Source: Candidatus Auribacterota bacterium (lineage in GTDB: Bacteria; Auribacterota; JAFGBW01). Taken from it: a stretch of 19,436 bases of DNA. Shown one piece after another: positions 1-7,454 of this stretch. The position numbers were made by a program, and so were the translations under genes. The notes beneath the pieces are model-generated. The model had not been told where the DNA came from, ran no database searches, and saw nothing but the letters and a program-made list of their open reading frames with translations. Position 1 is the first letter of the stretch. Each line of letters opens with the position of its first letter. Location of the stretch: positions 1-19,436 of the forward strand of contig JAFGBW010000156.1 of assembly GCA_016932965.1 (NCBI GenBank), given 5' to 3'.

Positions 1-863
1 CCGCCCAGGGGAAACAGATTCCAGAAACTGCCGCCGCCGAAATAAACCAACAGTAACGCTCCCAGAATATAACCGGGGATGGAGTATCCGATGAAGACTC
101 CCATGCTGGTCACAAGATCAAAAAACGTTCCATGCTTTAAAGCTTTCCATATTCCTAGAGGGATGCAGACCACATACGACAGGAAAAAGCCCAGCAGCCC
201 GAAATAACAGGAGATCGGCAGCCTTTCCCGAATCAGCTGGGTAACCGGTTCATCATACACATAGGAAATACCCAGGTCCCCGGTCAGAATTCCGCTTAAA
301 CTTTTTTTAACCAGCCGTACAGAATCCTTTTCTGTTTTTTCGATCATCCATTCGGCAGAATCTTCCCAGTCTGTGATGTCTTGGATGTCAGGCAGGGGAT
401 CGTATTCGTCTGAGAATTTAAAATCCGACCCGACTCCGCTTTCCACTGCTTTGATCTGATGCTTTGATCCGATGACTCTTATCCATTTTTGGATCGCATA
501 GATTGTTTTGTTGTGATTCACGTAGCGGATATCTTCCCGGAATGCCTCCCCGATTTTCATGGTTTTATTTTTTAGTTCACGTTTCCAGAGGCCCATCCAG
601 ATCAGATACCGGATAAGAAAGGGCCGGTCCAGGCCGTATTGTTTTCTCAATAGTTCCACCGTCTTTGGGGAAATCAGAGCGTTTTTGACGCCGGCAGAAA
701 ATGACTGAGTGCCCTCGTTTGATAAAGAGCCTTGTTTGAGCTCCATCAAGGCCCTTTCAAAAGGGCCTCCCGGAGCCAGATCCAGTATAGTATACATCAG
801 AAATGTGGCACCGATAAAAGTCGGCACCATCAATAAAAGTCTTCTGAAGATATAGGTCAACAT
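1..863 (-). CDS. yejB: YejB-like oligopeptide ABC transporter permease, 3' end off the window
   Basis: Inner-membrane permease subunit of a peptide-type (Opp/Dpp/Yej) ABC importer. The reading frame opens with ATG at 863-861, preceded by a purine-rich AGGAAGAGGA about 10 bases upstream, and stays open for 287 codons to the window edge. The N-terminus (IFRRLLLMVPTFIGATFLMY) is the family's first membrane helix, followed by APGGP at residues 30-34. The visible C-terminal part (VYFGGGSFWNLFPLGG) resembles the E. coli YejB segment as I recall it. The EAA loop and last helices lie outside the window. Residues about 97-175 form a charged, non-membrane insertion before the GDLGISYVYDEPV segment, which E. 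coli YejB does not have at this length. It is transcribed away from the arn genes, so it is probably a separate operon. The permease family is clear; YejB rather than DppB/OppB is likely but not proven. Confidence 0.85.
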   Translation of the reverse strand, partial: MLTYIFRRLLLMVPTFIGATFLMYTILDLAPGGPFERALMELKQGSLSNEGTQSFSAGVKNALISPKTVELLRKQYGLDRPFLIRYLIWMGLWKRELKNKTMKIGEAFREDIRYVNHNKTIYAIQKWIRVIGSKHQIKAVESGVGSDFKFSDEYDPLPDIQDITDWEDSAEWMIEKTEKDSVRLVKKSLSGILTGDLGISYVYDEPVTQLIRERLPISCYFGLLGFFLSYVVCIPLGIWKALKHGTFFDLVTSMGVFIGYSIPGYILGALLLVYFGGGSFWNLFPLG

Positions 864-880
864 GAATGCCTGTCCTCTTC

Positions 881-910
881 CTGAGAAACTTTTTTGAAAA
901 AAAGTTTTCC
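881..910. repeat. AT-rich palindrome, divergent copy of the GGAAAACTT repeat
   Basis: AAACTTTTTT at 886-895 is the reverse complement of AAAAAAGTTT at 898-907. The flanks (GAGAAACTT versus AAGTTTTCC) make it resemble the two better copies at 5142 and 15305. It sits in the 168-base divergent gap between the permease and arnB. No clear promoter could be picked in this gap. It may act as a bidirectional structure or be a degenerate repeat copy. Confidence 0.45.
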
Positions 911-1031
911 AAAGTCAATAAAAAGCTTTATTTTGAATCACTATGTTCACTTCAGCTAAAAAAGCAATAAATTAAACTGAATTGAGATCGAGGAGTGAGA
1001 TTTCAGAATAAATTTTTCCAGGAAGTATAAA

Positions 1032-2213
1032 ATGAGACCTTTTCCGAGAGATAATTTTTTACCGTTTTCCTTGCCTGTGATAGAGGACGACGATATCCAG
1101 GGCGTGGCCGATGTGTTAAAGAGCGGCTGGATTACGACAGGTCCGAAAACAGCTGAATTTGAAAAGGCTTTTGCGGATTTTTGCGGCTGTCCGCATGCTT
1201 GCGCCCTGACTTCAGCCACAGCCGGAATGCATGTCCTTTTAAAAGCACTGAACATCGGGGAAGGTTGTGAAGTCATCACCCCATCCATGACTTGGGTTTC
1301 CACGGCCAATTTGATCGCGTTGTCAGGAGCCAAACCTGTTTTCGCTGATATCGACCGTTCCACGCTCATGATTACGCCGGAAACCATTGCACCTGTGATC
1401 AGTGAAAAGACCAGACTGGTCATTCCGGTTCATTTCGCAGGAGCCCCCTATGACGTGGATGCAATCTCCGCTTTATTACAAGAACGTAATATTCTCATGA
1501 TTGAGGATGCAGCTCATGCCGTGGGAACGTATTACAAGGAAAGAAAAGTCGGCCAGTCCGGTACGGCCATCTTCAGTTTTCATCCCATTAAAAATATGAC
1601 AACCGGAGAAGGCGGAATGGTCTGCACGGACGACGGTGACTTGATTGATCAAGTCCGGCGTTTGAAATTTCACGGCCTGGCCAAAGATGCCTGGCAGCGG
1701 TATACCAAGAAAGGATCCGTGGGGCCTTTGGAAGTCCTGGAGCCGGGATTCAAATATAATTTTACGGACATTCAGTCTGCGCTGGGACTCAGCCAGCTGA
1801 AAAAGCTGGACCGCTTTAATGCCAGACGCAAGGATCTGGCCCTGTATTATGATGAATTGTTGAAGAATGTACCGGAGATCACACCCATTGGCAGGCCTAT
1901 TTATCCGCATCGGCATACTCATCACCTGTATATTGTTCTTCTGGACATAGACAAAGTTCCTGTCACCCGGGACATTTTCCTGGATCTTTTGAAACAATAT
2001 CAAATCGGGACAGGAGTCCATTTTCGCGCTGCCCATCTGCAGCATTATTACCGGGAGGTTTGCGGTTACAGGCGAGGTTTGTTACCGGAAACCGAATGGG
2101 TTTCAGACCGTCTTTTTTCTTTGCCGCTTTTTCCTTCCATGACTGAAAATGATGTGAATGATGTCGTTCAGGCTCTTCAGGCGGCCATTGTTTCCGCCCG
2201 AAAGGAGAAATAA
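1032..2213 (+). CDS. arnB: ArnB: UDP-4-amino-4-deoxy-L-arabinose aminotransferase
   Basis: PLP-dependent enzyme of the DegT/DnrJ/EryC1/StrS family that transfers an amino group from glutamate to UDP-4-keto-arabinose, giving UDP-L-Ara4N for lipid A modification. The 393 residues are close to the usual ArnB length of about 380. The start (FLPFSLPVI, then [10 protein letters not shown]) and the segments [21 protein letters not shown] and [10 protein letters not shown] agree closely with E. coli ArnB as I recall it. The Schiff-base lysine is expected to be K187 in FSFHPIKN, with the [12 protein letters not shown] cofactor region upstream. C-terminal [10 protein letters not shown] and SLPLFPSMT are also family hallmarks. 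The ATG at 1032 is preceded by CCAGGAAG seven bases away. The stop overlaps the arnC start by one base (TAATG), so it is the first gene of an arnB-arnC-arnA operon. Confidence 0.95.
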   Translation: MRPFPRDNFLPFSLPVIEDDDIQGVADVLKSGWITTGPKTAEFEKAFADFCGCPHACALTSATAGMHVLLKALNIGEGCEVITPSMTWVSTANLIALSGAKPVFADIDRSTLMITPETIAPVISEKTRLVIPVHFAGAPYDVDAISALLQERNILMIEDAAHAVGTYYKERKVGQSGTAIFSFHPIKNMTTGEGGMVCTDDGDLIDQVRRLKFHGLAKDAWQRYTKKGSVGPLEVLEPGFKYNFTDIQSALGLSQLKKLDRFNARRKDLALYYDELLKNVPEITPIGRPIYPHRHTHHLYIVLLDIDKVPVTRDIFLDLLKQYQIGTGVHFRAAHLQHYYREVCGYRRGLLPETEWVSDRLFSLPLFPSMTENDVNDVVQALQAAIVSARKEK

Positions 2214-3160
2214 TGAAAGAATCCGTTTCTATTGTGATTCCGGTTTTCAATGAATCCGGGAACATCAAAGAATTGATCAATCGTGTCATCACTTCCTGCA
2301 GGAATCAGAGCTGGCCGTTTGAATTGATCCTGGTAGATGACGGGAGCTCAGATGATTCGGCTGAGATCATCCGTTCCGCTGTGGATGAGAGCCCCGGAGA
2401 AGTCATCGGCGTTTTCTTGAACCGGAATTACGGACAGCATTCAGCCATCATGGCGGGTTTTTCACATGTCAGAGGAACCATTGTCGTCACTTTAGATGCT
2501 GATCTTCAGAATCCTCCTGAGGAAATTCCGAAACTGGTTGATAAAATCATCAATGGGTTCGACGTAGTAGGAGGGGTAAGAAAGATGCGGCAGGATACGC
2601 GGTTCCGGAAATTATTTTCCTGGCTTGTCAACCGTATGACGGCCAAAATCACAGGAGTCAACATGAGGGATTACGGCTGCATGCTCCGCGCTTACCGTAT
2701 GCGTATTGTCAAGGCAATGATACAATGCAATGAGCGCAGCACCTTCATACCGGTTTTAGCCAATACTTTTGCCAGGCATACCATGGAAATGGAAGTGGAA
2801 CATGCCGCCAGAACAAAAGGGGATTCCAAATACAATCTCTGGAAGCTCATCAATCTTCAATTTGACTTATTGACCAGTATGACCACGCTGCCTTTGCGCA
2901 TGTTGAGTCTTTTGGGTACCATCATTTCCATTTTCGGCCTGAGTCTCGGCATTTTTTTAGTCGTGATGCGTTTGATCCGGGGATCTGAATGGGCAGCTCA
3001 AGGAGTGTTTACATTGTTCGCTATTTTGTTTATCTTTATCGGCGCTCAGTTTATCGGAATGGGGCTTCTGGGAGAATACGTAGGACGGATTTATAGAGAT
3101 GTCCGCGCCCGTCCCCGGTATCTGATCCATGAAACGAAAGGAGAAAGCAGCCTTAAATGA
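2213..3160 (+). CDS. arnC: ArnC: undecaprenyl-phosphate 4-deoxy-4-formamido-L-arabinose transferase
   Basis: Family 2 glycosyltransferase that moves Ara4FN from UDP onto undecaprenyl phosphate at the cytoplasmic face of the inner membrane. The GT-A domain begins [17 protein letters not shown] and has the DDGSSDDS nucleotide-binding segment and the metal-binding [10 protein letters not shown] (D95/D97). [28 protein letters not shown] and ERSTFIP are ArnC-type stretches rather than generic dolichol-phosphate mannosyltransferase ones. Two membrane helices follow (about 230-253 and 265-288), ending in [20 protein letters not shown]. The 315 residues fit the family (E. coli 322). The gene overlaps arnB by one base and arnA by four (ATGA). 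It is distinguished from GtrB/DPM1 relatives by neighbours and motifs. Confidence 0.95.
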   Translation: MKESVSIVIPVFNESGNIKELINRVITSCRNQSWPFELILVDDGSSDDSAEIIRSAVDESPGEVIGVFLNRNYGQHSAIMAGFSHVRGTIVVTLDADLQNPPEEIPKLVDKIINGFDVVGGVRKMRQDTRFRKLFSWLVNRMTAKITGVNMRDYGCMLRAYRMRIVKAMIQCNERSTFIPVLANTFARHTMEMEVEHAARTKGDSKYNLWKLINLQFDLLTSMTTLPLRMLSLLGTIISIFGLSLGIFLVVMRLIRGSEWAAQGVFTLFAILFIFIGAQFIGMGLLGEYVGRIYRDVRARPRYLIHETKGESSLK

Positions 3161-5124
3161 AAGCGATTGTATTTGCCAATCATAATATCGGTTGCGTCGG
3201 TATTGAATCCTTGCTTCGACACGGATTTGAAATCAGCGCTGTTTTTTGCCATAAGGATGACCCGAATGAACATGTTTGGTTCCGTTCCGTGGCTGATCTG
3301 GCCGCCTCGAAAGGGATACCTGTTTACGCGCCGGAAGAAGTCAATCATCCGATTTGGATTAATAAAATCAAATCCATGTCCCCTGATTTTCTTTTTTCCT
3401 TTTATTATCGTAAGATGATCAAAGAGGATATGCTGCGTATCCCTTCCAAAGGTTGTCTGAATCTGCATGGCTCCTATCTTCCTAAATATCGCGGGAGATG
3501 TCCGGTTAACTGGGTGCTCATCAATGGGGAAACCCAAACCGGTATCACCTTGCATTACATGACTCCGCGCCCTGATGACGGCGATATCGTGGCACAGAAA
3601 AAAATCGCCCTGACACAGGATGATACCCCGGTTGCCGTTTTTGGGAAGCTGGAGGAAGCGGCCCATCATCTGCTCGATGAGACTCTGCCGTTGCTTTTAA
3701 AAGGAAAGGCTCCGCGAACTCCGCAGGACCACAGTCAGGCAACTTATTTTGGTGGAAGGACTCCCAAAGACGGGGAAATCAACTGGACTCTTTCTGCAGA
3801 TGAGGTCAGGAACTTGATCCGGGGTGTGACTAAGCCTTACCCGGGTGCTTATACTCATCTTGGAAATAGAAAACTGATTCTCTGGAACGCTTCCATCGTA
3901 GAAGAGAAGAAAAAAGAAAAACCAGGTACGGTTTTGTCCGTTGATCCCTTGATCGTCGCTTGCGGAAAGGATTCTTTAAAACTGGATTTGATGCAGACAG
4001 AAGAAGGTGTCAGTATGTCCGGTGCCCAGGCCGCAAAAGACCTGGGGATAGTCGATAAAATGCGCTTTGGAGCTTTCATGCCAGTCAGAAAACATCCTGT
4101 CAGAGTCCTTATTCTCGGAGTCAATGGTTTTATCGGCAATGCCTTGAGTGAGCGCCTTCTCGCTGAAAATGGAAAATACGAAGTCCATGGCACAGACCTT
4201 TATTGTGATAAAATTCAACGGCTTCTTAAAGAGCCTGGTTTCCACTTCGAAGAAGGGGATATCGCCATTCACAGGGAATGGATCGAATACCACGTCAGGA
4301 AATGCGATATCATTCTTCCTTTGGTGGCCATTGCCACTCCAAAAGAATACGTAAAAAATCCTCTGAAAGTATTTACATTGGACTTTGAGGAAAACCTTCG
4401 CATCGTGCGATACTGCGCGCGCTACGGAAAACGGATCATCTTTCCGTCCACTTCCGAAGTGTACGGCATGTGCCATGATCCTGAGTTCAATGAAGACACA
4501 TCCAACCTCATTACAGGTCCCATACGCATGGAGCGCTGGATTTATTCCTGTTCCAAGCAGCTTTTAGACCGGGTGATCTGGGCTTACGGGAAACATGAAA
4601 AACTGCCATTTTCCCTGTTCCGTCCTTTTAACTGGATCGGTCCCCGTTTGGATAGTCTGGATTCAGCCCGTATCGGTTCCTCCCGTGTCATCACTCAGCT
4701 TATTTTAAATCTGGTGGAAGGCACTCCTATCCGCCTGGTGGACGGAGGTGACCAGAAACGCTGTTTTACAGACGTTAAAGACGGAGTGGAATGTCTTTTC
4801 CGTATCATAGAAAACCAGGGAAATCGCTGCAACCGCGGGATCTTCAATATCGGGAACCCCAATAACGAAGCTTCCATCAAGGAGCTTGCCCAGATTCTGG
4901 TTAGACATTTCAATAGTCATTCTCTACGCAGTCAATTTCCTCCCTTTGCAGGGTTTAAAGAAATTGAAAGCGGTGAATATTACGGTGAAGGATACCAGGA
5001 CGTGGAGCACAGAAAACCTTCTATTAAAAAAGCCCAGAAGCTTCTCAACTGGACTCCTGCGGTCGGTCTCGACCAGTCTATCAGCGAAACATTGGATTTC
5101 TTCCTGAAAGAAGCCGTGAAATAA
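3157..5124 (+). CDS. arnA: ArnA: bifunctional UDP-Ara4N formyltransferase / UDP-glucuronate decarboxylase
   Basis: Two-domain cytoplasmic enzyme. The C-terminal domain oxidatively decarboxylates UDP-glucuronate to UDP-4-keto-arabinose, and the N-terminal domain formylates the ArnB product using 10-formyl-tetrahydrofolate. Residues 1 to about 300 are the formyltransferase, with H104 in NLHGS and D140 in the RPDDGD segment. Residues about 316-655 are a short-chain dehydrogenase/NDP-sugar domain with the NAD-binding [13 protein letters not shown]433/E434 in [10 protein letters not shown]463 and K467 (YSCSK) and R619 (HRKPS) fall at the same numbers as the E. coli catalytic residues, so both activities look intact. 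At 655 residues it is full length (E. coli 660). ATG overlaps arnC by four bases. A hairpin follows the stop within 20 bases. Confidence 0.96.
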   Translation: MKAIVFANHNIGCVGIESLLRHGFEISAVFCHKDDPNEHVWFRSVADLAASKGIPVYAPEEVNHPIWINKIKSMSPDFLFSFYYRKMIKEDMLRIPSKGCLNLHGSYLPKYRGRCPVNWVLINGETQTGITLHYMTPRPDDGDIVAQKKIALTQDDTPVAVFGKLEEAAHHLLDETLPLLLKGKAPRTPQDHSQATYFGGRTPKDGEINWTLSADEVRNLIRGVTKPYPGAYTHLGNRKLILWNASIVEEKKKEKPGTVLSVDPLIVACGKDSLKLDLMQTEEGVSMSGAQAAKDLGIVDKMRFGAFMPVRKHPVRVLILGVNGFIGNALSERLLAENGKYEVHGTDLYCDKIQRLLKEPGFHFEEGDIAIHREWIEYHVRKCDIILPLVAIATPKEYVKNPLKVFTLDFEENLRIVRYCARYGKRIIFPSTSEVYGMCHDPEFNEDTSNLITGPIRMERWIYSCSKQLLDRVIWAYGKHEKLPFSLFRPFNWIGPRLDSLDSARIGSSRVITQLILNLVEGTPIRLVDGGDQKRCFTDVKDGVECLFRIIENQGNRCNRGIFNIGNPNNEASIKELAQILVRHFNSHSLRSQFPPFAGFKEIESGEYYGEGYQDVEHRKPSIKKAQKLLNWTPAVGLDQSISETLDFFLKEAVK

Positions 5125-5141
5125 GATAGGATGGAATAATG

Positions 5142-5190
5142 CAGGAAAACTTTTTGAAACAAGTTTTCCTGTACCTTTTAAAAATTTTTA
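5142..5190 (+). terminator. Hairpin after arnA, probable terminator and GGAAAACTT repeat copy
   Basis: CAGGAAAACTT (5142-5152) pairs perfectly with AAGTTTTCCTG (5161-5171) around an eight-base loop. It is followed by TACCTTTTAAAAATTTTT. The position 17 bases after the arnA stop and the T-rich tail fit a Rho-independent terminator. The stem and its flanks (AATAATGC before, ACCTTT after) recur at 15301-15343, so this is also a dispersed repeat. The stem is AT-rich, so termination may be weak. Confidence 0.55.
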
Positions 5191-5195
5191 ATTGT

Positions 5196-5239
5196 GCGAG
5201 AATCTGCCGTGCCGATTCTGCGGCACGGCAGATTCTCGC
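5196..5239. repeat. Perfect 19-bp inverted repeat with 6-base loop
   Basis: GCGAGAATCTGCCGTGCCG (5196-5214) is exactly complementary to CGGCACGGCAGATTCTCGC (5221-5239) across the loop ATTCTG. The stem is GC-richer than the surrounding spacer. It lacks a T-tract on the plus side, so it is not a standard terminator for arnA. Such an exact palindrome could be a repetitive extragenic palindrome, a protein-binding site or a transcript-end structure. Confidence 0.8.
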
Positions 5240-5344
5240 GGGCATAGTTGTTATAAGAGTGGGATTCGTATATCACATTCAATACTAAATCTCTTATGGT
5301 TTTAATGGGGATAAAAATCCCTTGATAGTTTTTAATAAAATTAG

Positions 5345-5377
5345 ATGATTCGTTTTTAATCATATGATCTTTTTTTT
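5345..5377 (+). terminator. Weak AT-rich hairpin followed by eight T
   Basis: ATGATT (5345-5350) can pair with AATCAT (5358-5363), and ATCATATGAT (5359-5368) is itself palindromic. Eight T residues follow at 5370-5377. The stem has little GC, so this is only a possible terminator or chance AT-rich structure. Confidence 0.2.
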
Positions 5378-5397
5378 GATGAGTAGACAACGAATGT

Positions 5398-5478
5398 TGT
5401 CCGGCTTAAAAGAATAAAGAAATAACGTGAAACAGGATAAAATATTGGGTCTAATTAAAAATATAACAAAGCCGGACA
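5398..5478. repeat. 10-bp inverted repeat bounding an 81-base AT-rich segment
   Basis: TGTCCGGCTT at 5398-5407 and AAGCCGGACA at 5469-5478 are exact reverse complements separated by 61 bases with no coding potential. The arrangement resembles terminal inverted repeats of a very small non-autonomous element, though no flanking direct repeat is evident. It could equally be the base of a long RNA stem. Confidence 0.4.
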
Positions 5479-5480
5479 TG

Positions 5481-5501
5481 GAATTAAGAATTGAGAATTA
5501 A
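5481..5501. repeat. Three tandem GAATTRA heptads
   Basis: GAATTAA, GAATTGA and GAATTAA follow each other without gaps, immediately after the inverted repeat ending at 5478. A partly complementary stretch (AATTCTCGATCCTGAATTC) lies about 50 bases downstream. This is low-complexity spacer sequence of unknown role. Confidence 0.5.
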
Positions 5502-5665
5502 GGATTTTAGAAGAAACGTCTTTGAATTTTGTAAGGGATTAAGGATAAAGCCTGGAACAATTCTCGATCCTGAATTCTAAAAAACATTGCACGAATTAAA
5601 GTCATTGATGATGAATATCATCTCCAGATAAAAAATAAACCGGACAGTAGTGAAGTAGCCACATC

Positions 5666-7045
5666 ATGATGCCATTAACAGAACTTCTTGAAAAAACAGT
5701 GGATTGTCTCAGCGTATGTTTTGAAAAGCCTTCGGCCTTGTATACCTCCAGTGAAGGGCTGCTTTTTTTTGTTTCGAATGTGGAGGAATCGCTCCGGATG
5801 CTTGAACCCAAAAGAGGAGTGGTGTTATGCGGCTGGAAACACGGACAAAATTTTGAAATGGCTGTTTCTGATGTTTCAGAACAAAGTCTTTTGGAAGCTG
5901 TCCGGGTGATGGGCAACATGGCCGGATTGGCTGTCCCGGAAGCTTTCTCTGAGAAATCTCCTTCCAGAGAAAAGAAGGAATTCGCGACTCAAGTTCAGAT
6001 ACCGTTTCAATCGGTTTCCATCCAGGAGAAATTCAGGCTCTGCCGTTCCCTTTGCACTTATCCGGTTCAAAAAGACCGGCTGGTAACGAATGCGACGGCT
6101 ATTTTAAAAGAGGAGGAAACAGAGGAAATTTTTGTCGATACAGGGAAAGTCATGTGTCAGCAGATTTCCCGAGTGGATACCCTTCTTTATCTCTGGATGA
6201 AAGACAAAGATGAATGTTTTCAGATCTGGGATGGAGAGTCTCTTTCAGCCGGATTCGAGGGAGCGGGGATTGCTCATGACAGAATAGATAAGATCATTGA
6301 AGACGGAAAGAGACTGCTTCATGCGCCCAGACTGGAACCCGGATTTTATGACTGCATCGTCACGCCCCAGGTCGCAGGGATGCTGGCCCATGAAGCATTC
6401 GGGCATGGTATGGAAACCGACTTGTTTTTACAGGGACGGTCCCGTGCGCAGCTATTCATGCGGAAATCCGTTGGTTCGGAATTGGTCAATATGACAGACA
6501 ATCCCGCTTATTCGGATTCAACGACTTTATTTTTTTTCGATCATGCCGGTTTTGAAGCAGTGCCGACTCCTATTATGCGCAACGGGATACTGGTTCAGGG
6601 TCTCACAGACTATTATTCCTATATTAAATTAGGGCTTGATAAGCAGACTCCCAATACCCGGCGTGAATCTTATGAACGGAAAGCTTATGCACGGATGACG
6701 AACACCTATTTTGAAGCCGGAAAAGACGAGGTCAAAGACATGATCGCTTCTGTAAAAAGCGGTTTTTTGATCCGGTATCCCACCAATGGCATGGAAGACC
6801 CGAAACAATGGGGAATCCAGATCGAGGCATTGATGGCAGAAGAGATTAAAAACGGCTGTTTGACAGGAAAAGTTTATTCACCTGTCATCATTACGGGTTA
6901 TGTGCCGGATGTTTTGAATTCTATTTCTATGGTTTCTAAGGAATTCGCCGTTTCGACGTTAGGCATGTGCGGAAAAGGGCACAAGGAATGGGTCAAAGTT
7001 CATGACGGCGGACCCTGGCTTAAATTGCGTGTCAGATTAGGCTGA
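5666..7045 (+). CDS. TldD/PmbA-family metalloprotease (TldD-like)
   Basis: Predicted zinc metallopeptidase of the TldD/PmbA family, whose E. coli members (TldD with TldE/PmbA) mature microcin B17 and degrade CcdA. The metal motif HEAFGH at residues 242-247 (H242, E243, H247) within MLAHEAFGHGMETD is the TldD-type HExxxH, which the TldE partner usually lacks. Downstream family stretches include a glycine/asparagine-rich MRNGILVQGLTDYYS and the C-terminal MCGKGHKEWVKVHDGGPW. The 459 residues fit the family's 450-480. No TldE/PmbA partner gene is adjacent, so its partner lies elsewhere or it acts as a homodimer. ATG codons at 5666 and 5669 are adjacent and neither has a strong Shine-Dalgarno, so the start is provisional. 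It stands alone between two non-coding gaps. Confidence 0.85.
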   Translation: MMPLTELLEKTVDCLSVCFEKPSALYTSSEGLLFFVSNVEESLRMLEPKRGVVLCGWKHGQNFEMAVSDVSEQSLLEAVRVMGNMAGLAVPEAFSEKSPSREKKEFATQVQIPFQSVSIQEKFRLCRSLCTYPVQKDRLVTNATAILKEEETEEIFVDTGKVMCQQISRVDTLLYLWMKDKDECFQIWDGESLSAGFEGAGIAHDRIDKIIEDGKRLLHAPRLEPGFYDCIVTPQVAGMLAHEAFGHGMETDLFLQGRSRAQLFMRKSVGSELVNMTDNPAYSDSTTLFFFDHAGFEAVPTPIMRNGILVQGLTDYYSYIKLGLDKQTPNTRRESYERKAYARMTNTYFEAGKDEVKDMIASVKSGFLIRYPTNGMEDPKQWGIQIEALMAEEIKNGCLTGKVYSPVIITGYVPDVLNSISMVSKEFAVSTLGMCGKGHKEWVKVHDGGPWLKLRVRLG

Positions 7046-7062
7046 TTTCATTTTAGTGAAAG

Positions 7063-7087
7063 TCATCATGCTTTTCAAGCATGATGA
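7063..7087 (+). terminator. Perfect 11-bp hairpin after the TldD-family gene
   Basis: TCATCATGCTT (7063-7073) pairs with AAGCATGATGA (7077-7087) around TTC, starting 18 bases after the stop codon. No T-run follows directly, so it may be a 3'-end stabiliser or a Rho-assisted end rather than an intrinsic terminator. Confidence 0.4.
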
Positions 7088-7230
7088 ATCGCAAACGGTT
7101 TATTCAAAAATTTGATTGCAGGCTTTCATCTCGGATTCGTTTGTATCTGCTAATGAAAACAATGAACAATAAAATATTGATAGCCTTGCATCATGTCACG
7201 TTGAGTGGCTCTTCAAAATAGGGTTCAAGT

Positions 7231-7326
7231 ATGGGGTTGGTCGCGAATATTTTGGTTCCAGTTGTTCTTGTTTTTGTATGCCTTATTACTATGATAGTAT
7301 TTTATATCAAGTCTATCGTAATCTAA
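7231..7326 (+). CDS. Candidate 31-residue single-pass membrane peptide
   Basis: A short open frame from ATG 7231 to TAA 7324-7326 encodes 31 residues that are nearly all hydrophobic: MGLVANILVPVVLVFVCLIT, then a further hydrophobic stretch to FY and the only charged side chain, K27. AGGG at 7220-7223 lies seven bases before the ATG. One membrane helix covering about residues 4-26 is evident. It occupies an otherwise empty gap between the TldD-family gene and the mraZ promoter. I do not recognise it. Small hydrophobic peptides of this kind include type I toxins and regulatory membrane peptides, but AT-rich spacer can give such frames by chance, so the call is tentative. Confidence 0.35.
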   Translation: MGLVANILVPVVLVFVCLITMIVFYIKSIVI

Positions 7327-7389
7327 TTTTAATCAGTTTAACTAACATTAAGCTAATAAGAAAAATATGTATTTTTATATTTTTATTTG

Positions 7390-7418
7390 TTGACGCATGT
7401 GGGGGTAAGTGGTAAATT
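7390..7418 (+). promoter_or_regulatory. Sigma70-type promoter of the mraZ/dcw operon
   Basis: TTGACG (7390-7395) and TAAATT (7413-7418) are separated by exactly 17 bases, with an extended -10 TG at 7410-7411. Transcription would start near 7424-7426, about 30 bases before mraZ. The spacer and the start region are covered by the GTGG repeats, as expected for autoregulation. Confidence 0.7.
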
Positions 7419-7452
7419 GAGCCACAAAATTCCACAAAGTGGAGATTAGTGG
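7399..7452 (+). promoter_or_regulatory. MraZ operator: three pairs of GTGG/CCAC half-sites at 10-base spacing
   Basis: GTGG occurs at 7399 and 7409, CCAC (GTGG on the other strand) at 7422 and 7432, and GTGG again at 7439 and 7449. Each pair has exactly 10-base spacing. MraZ is known to bind short G-rich direct repeats with about one-turn spacing (TGGG with 5-6 base gaps in E. coli) upstream of its own gene. The first pair overlaps the promoter spacer and the last reaches the mraZ start, so binding should repress initiation. Confidence 0.7.
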
Positions 7453-7454
7453 CT

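Larger units (their letters stand above)
5125..5665. other. 541-base non-coding spacer between arnA and the TldD-family gene
   Basis: Apart from the structures listed separately (hairpins, inverted repeat, heptads), this AT-rich spacer shows no supportable gene, tRNA or clear promoter. The only long open frame in it (minus strand, 5178-5390) runs straight through the perfect palindrome and has no credible ribosome site, so I regard it as chance. Confidence 0.6.

Noticed and set aside
5178-5390. 70-codon minus-strand frame in the arnA downstream spacer
   Set aside because: It crosses the perfect palindrome, lacks a convincing ribosome site and has no recognisable domain.
7449-7454. GTG start for mraZ at 7449
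   Set aside because: It is too close to GGAG and lies in the last GTGG half-site; ATG 7455 gives the family's MF start.
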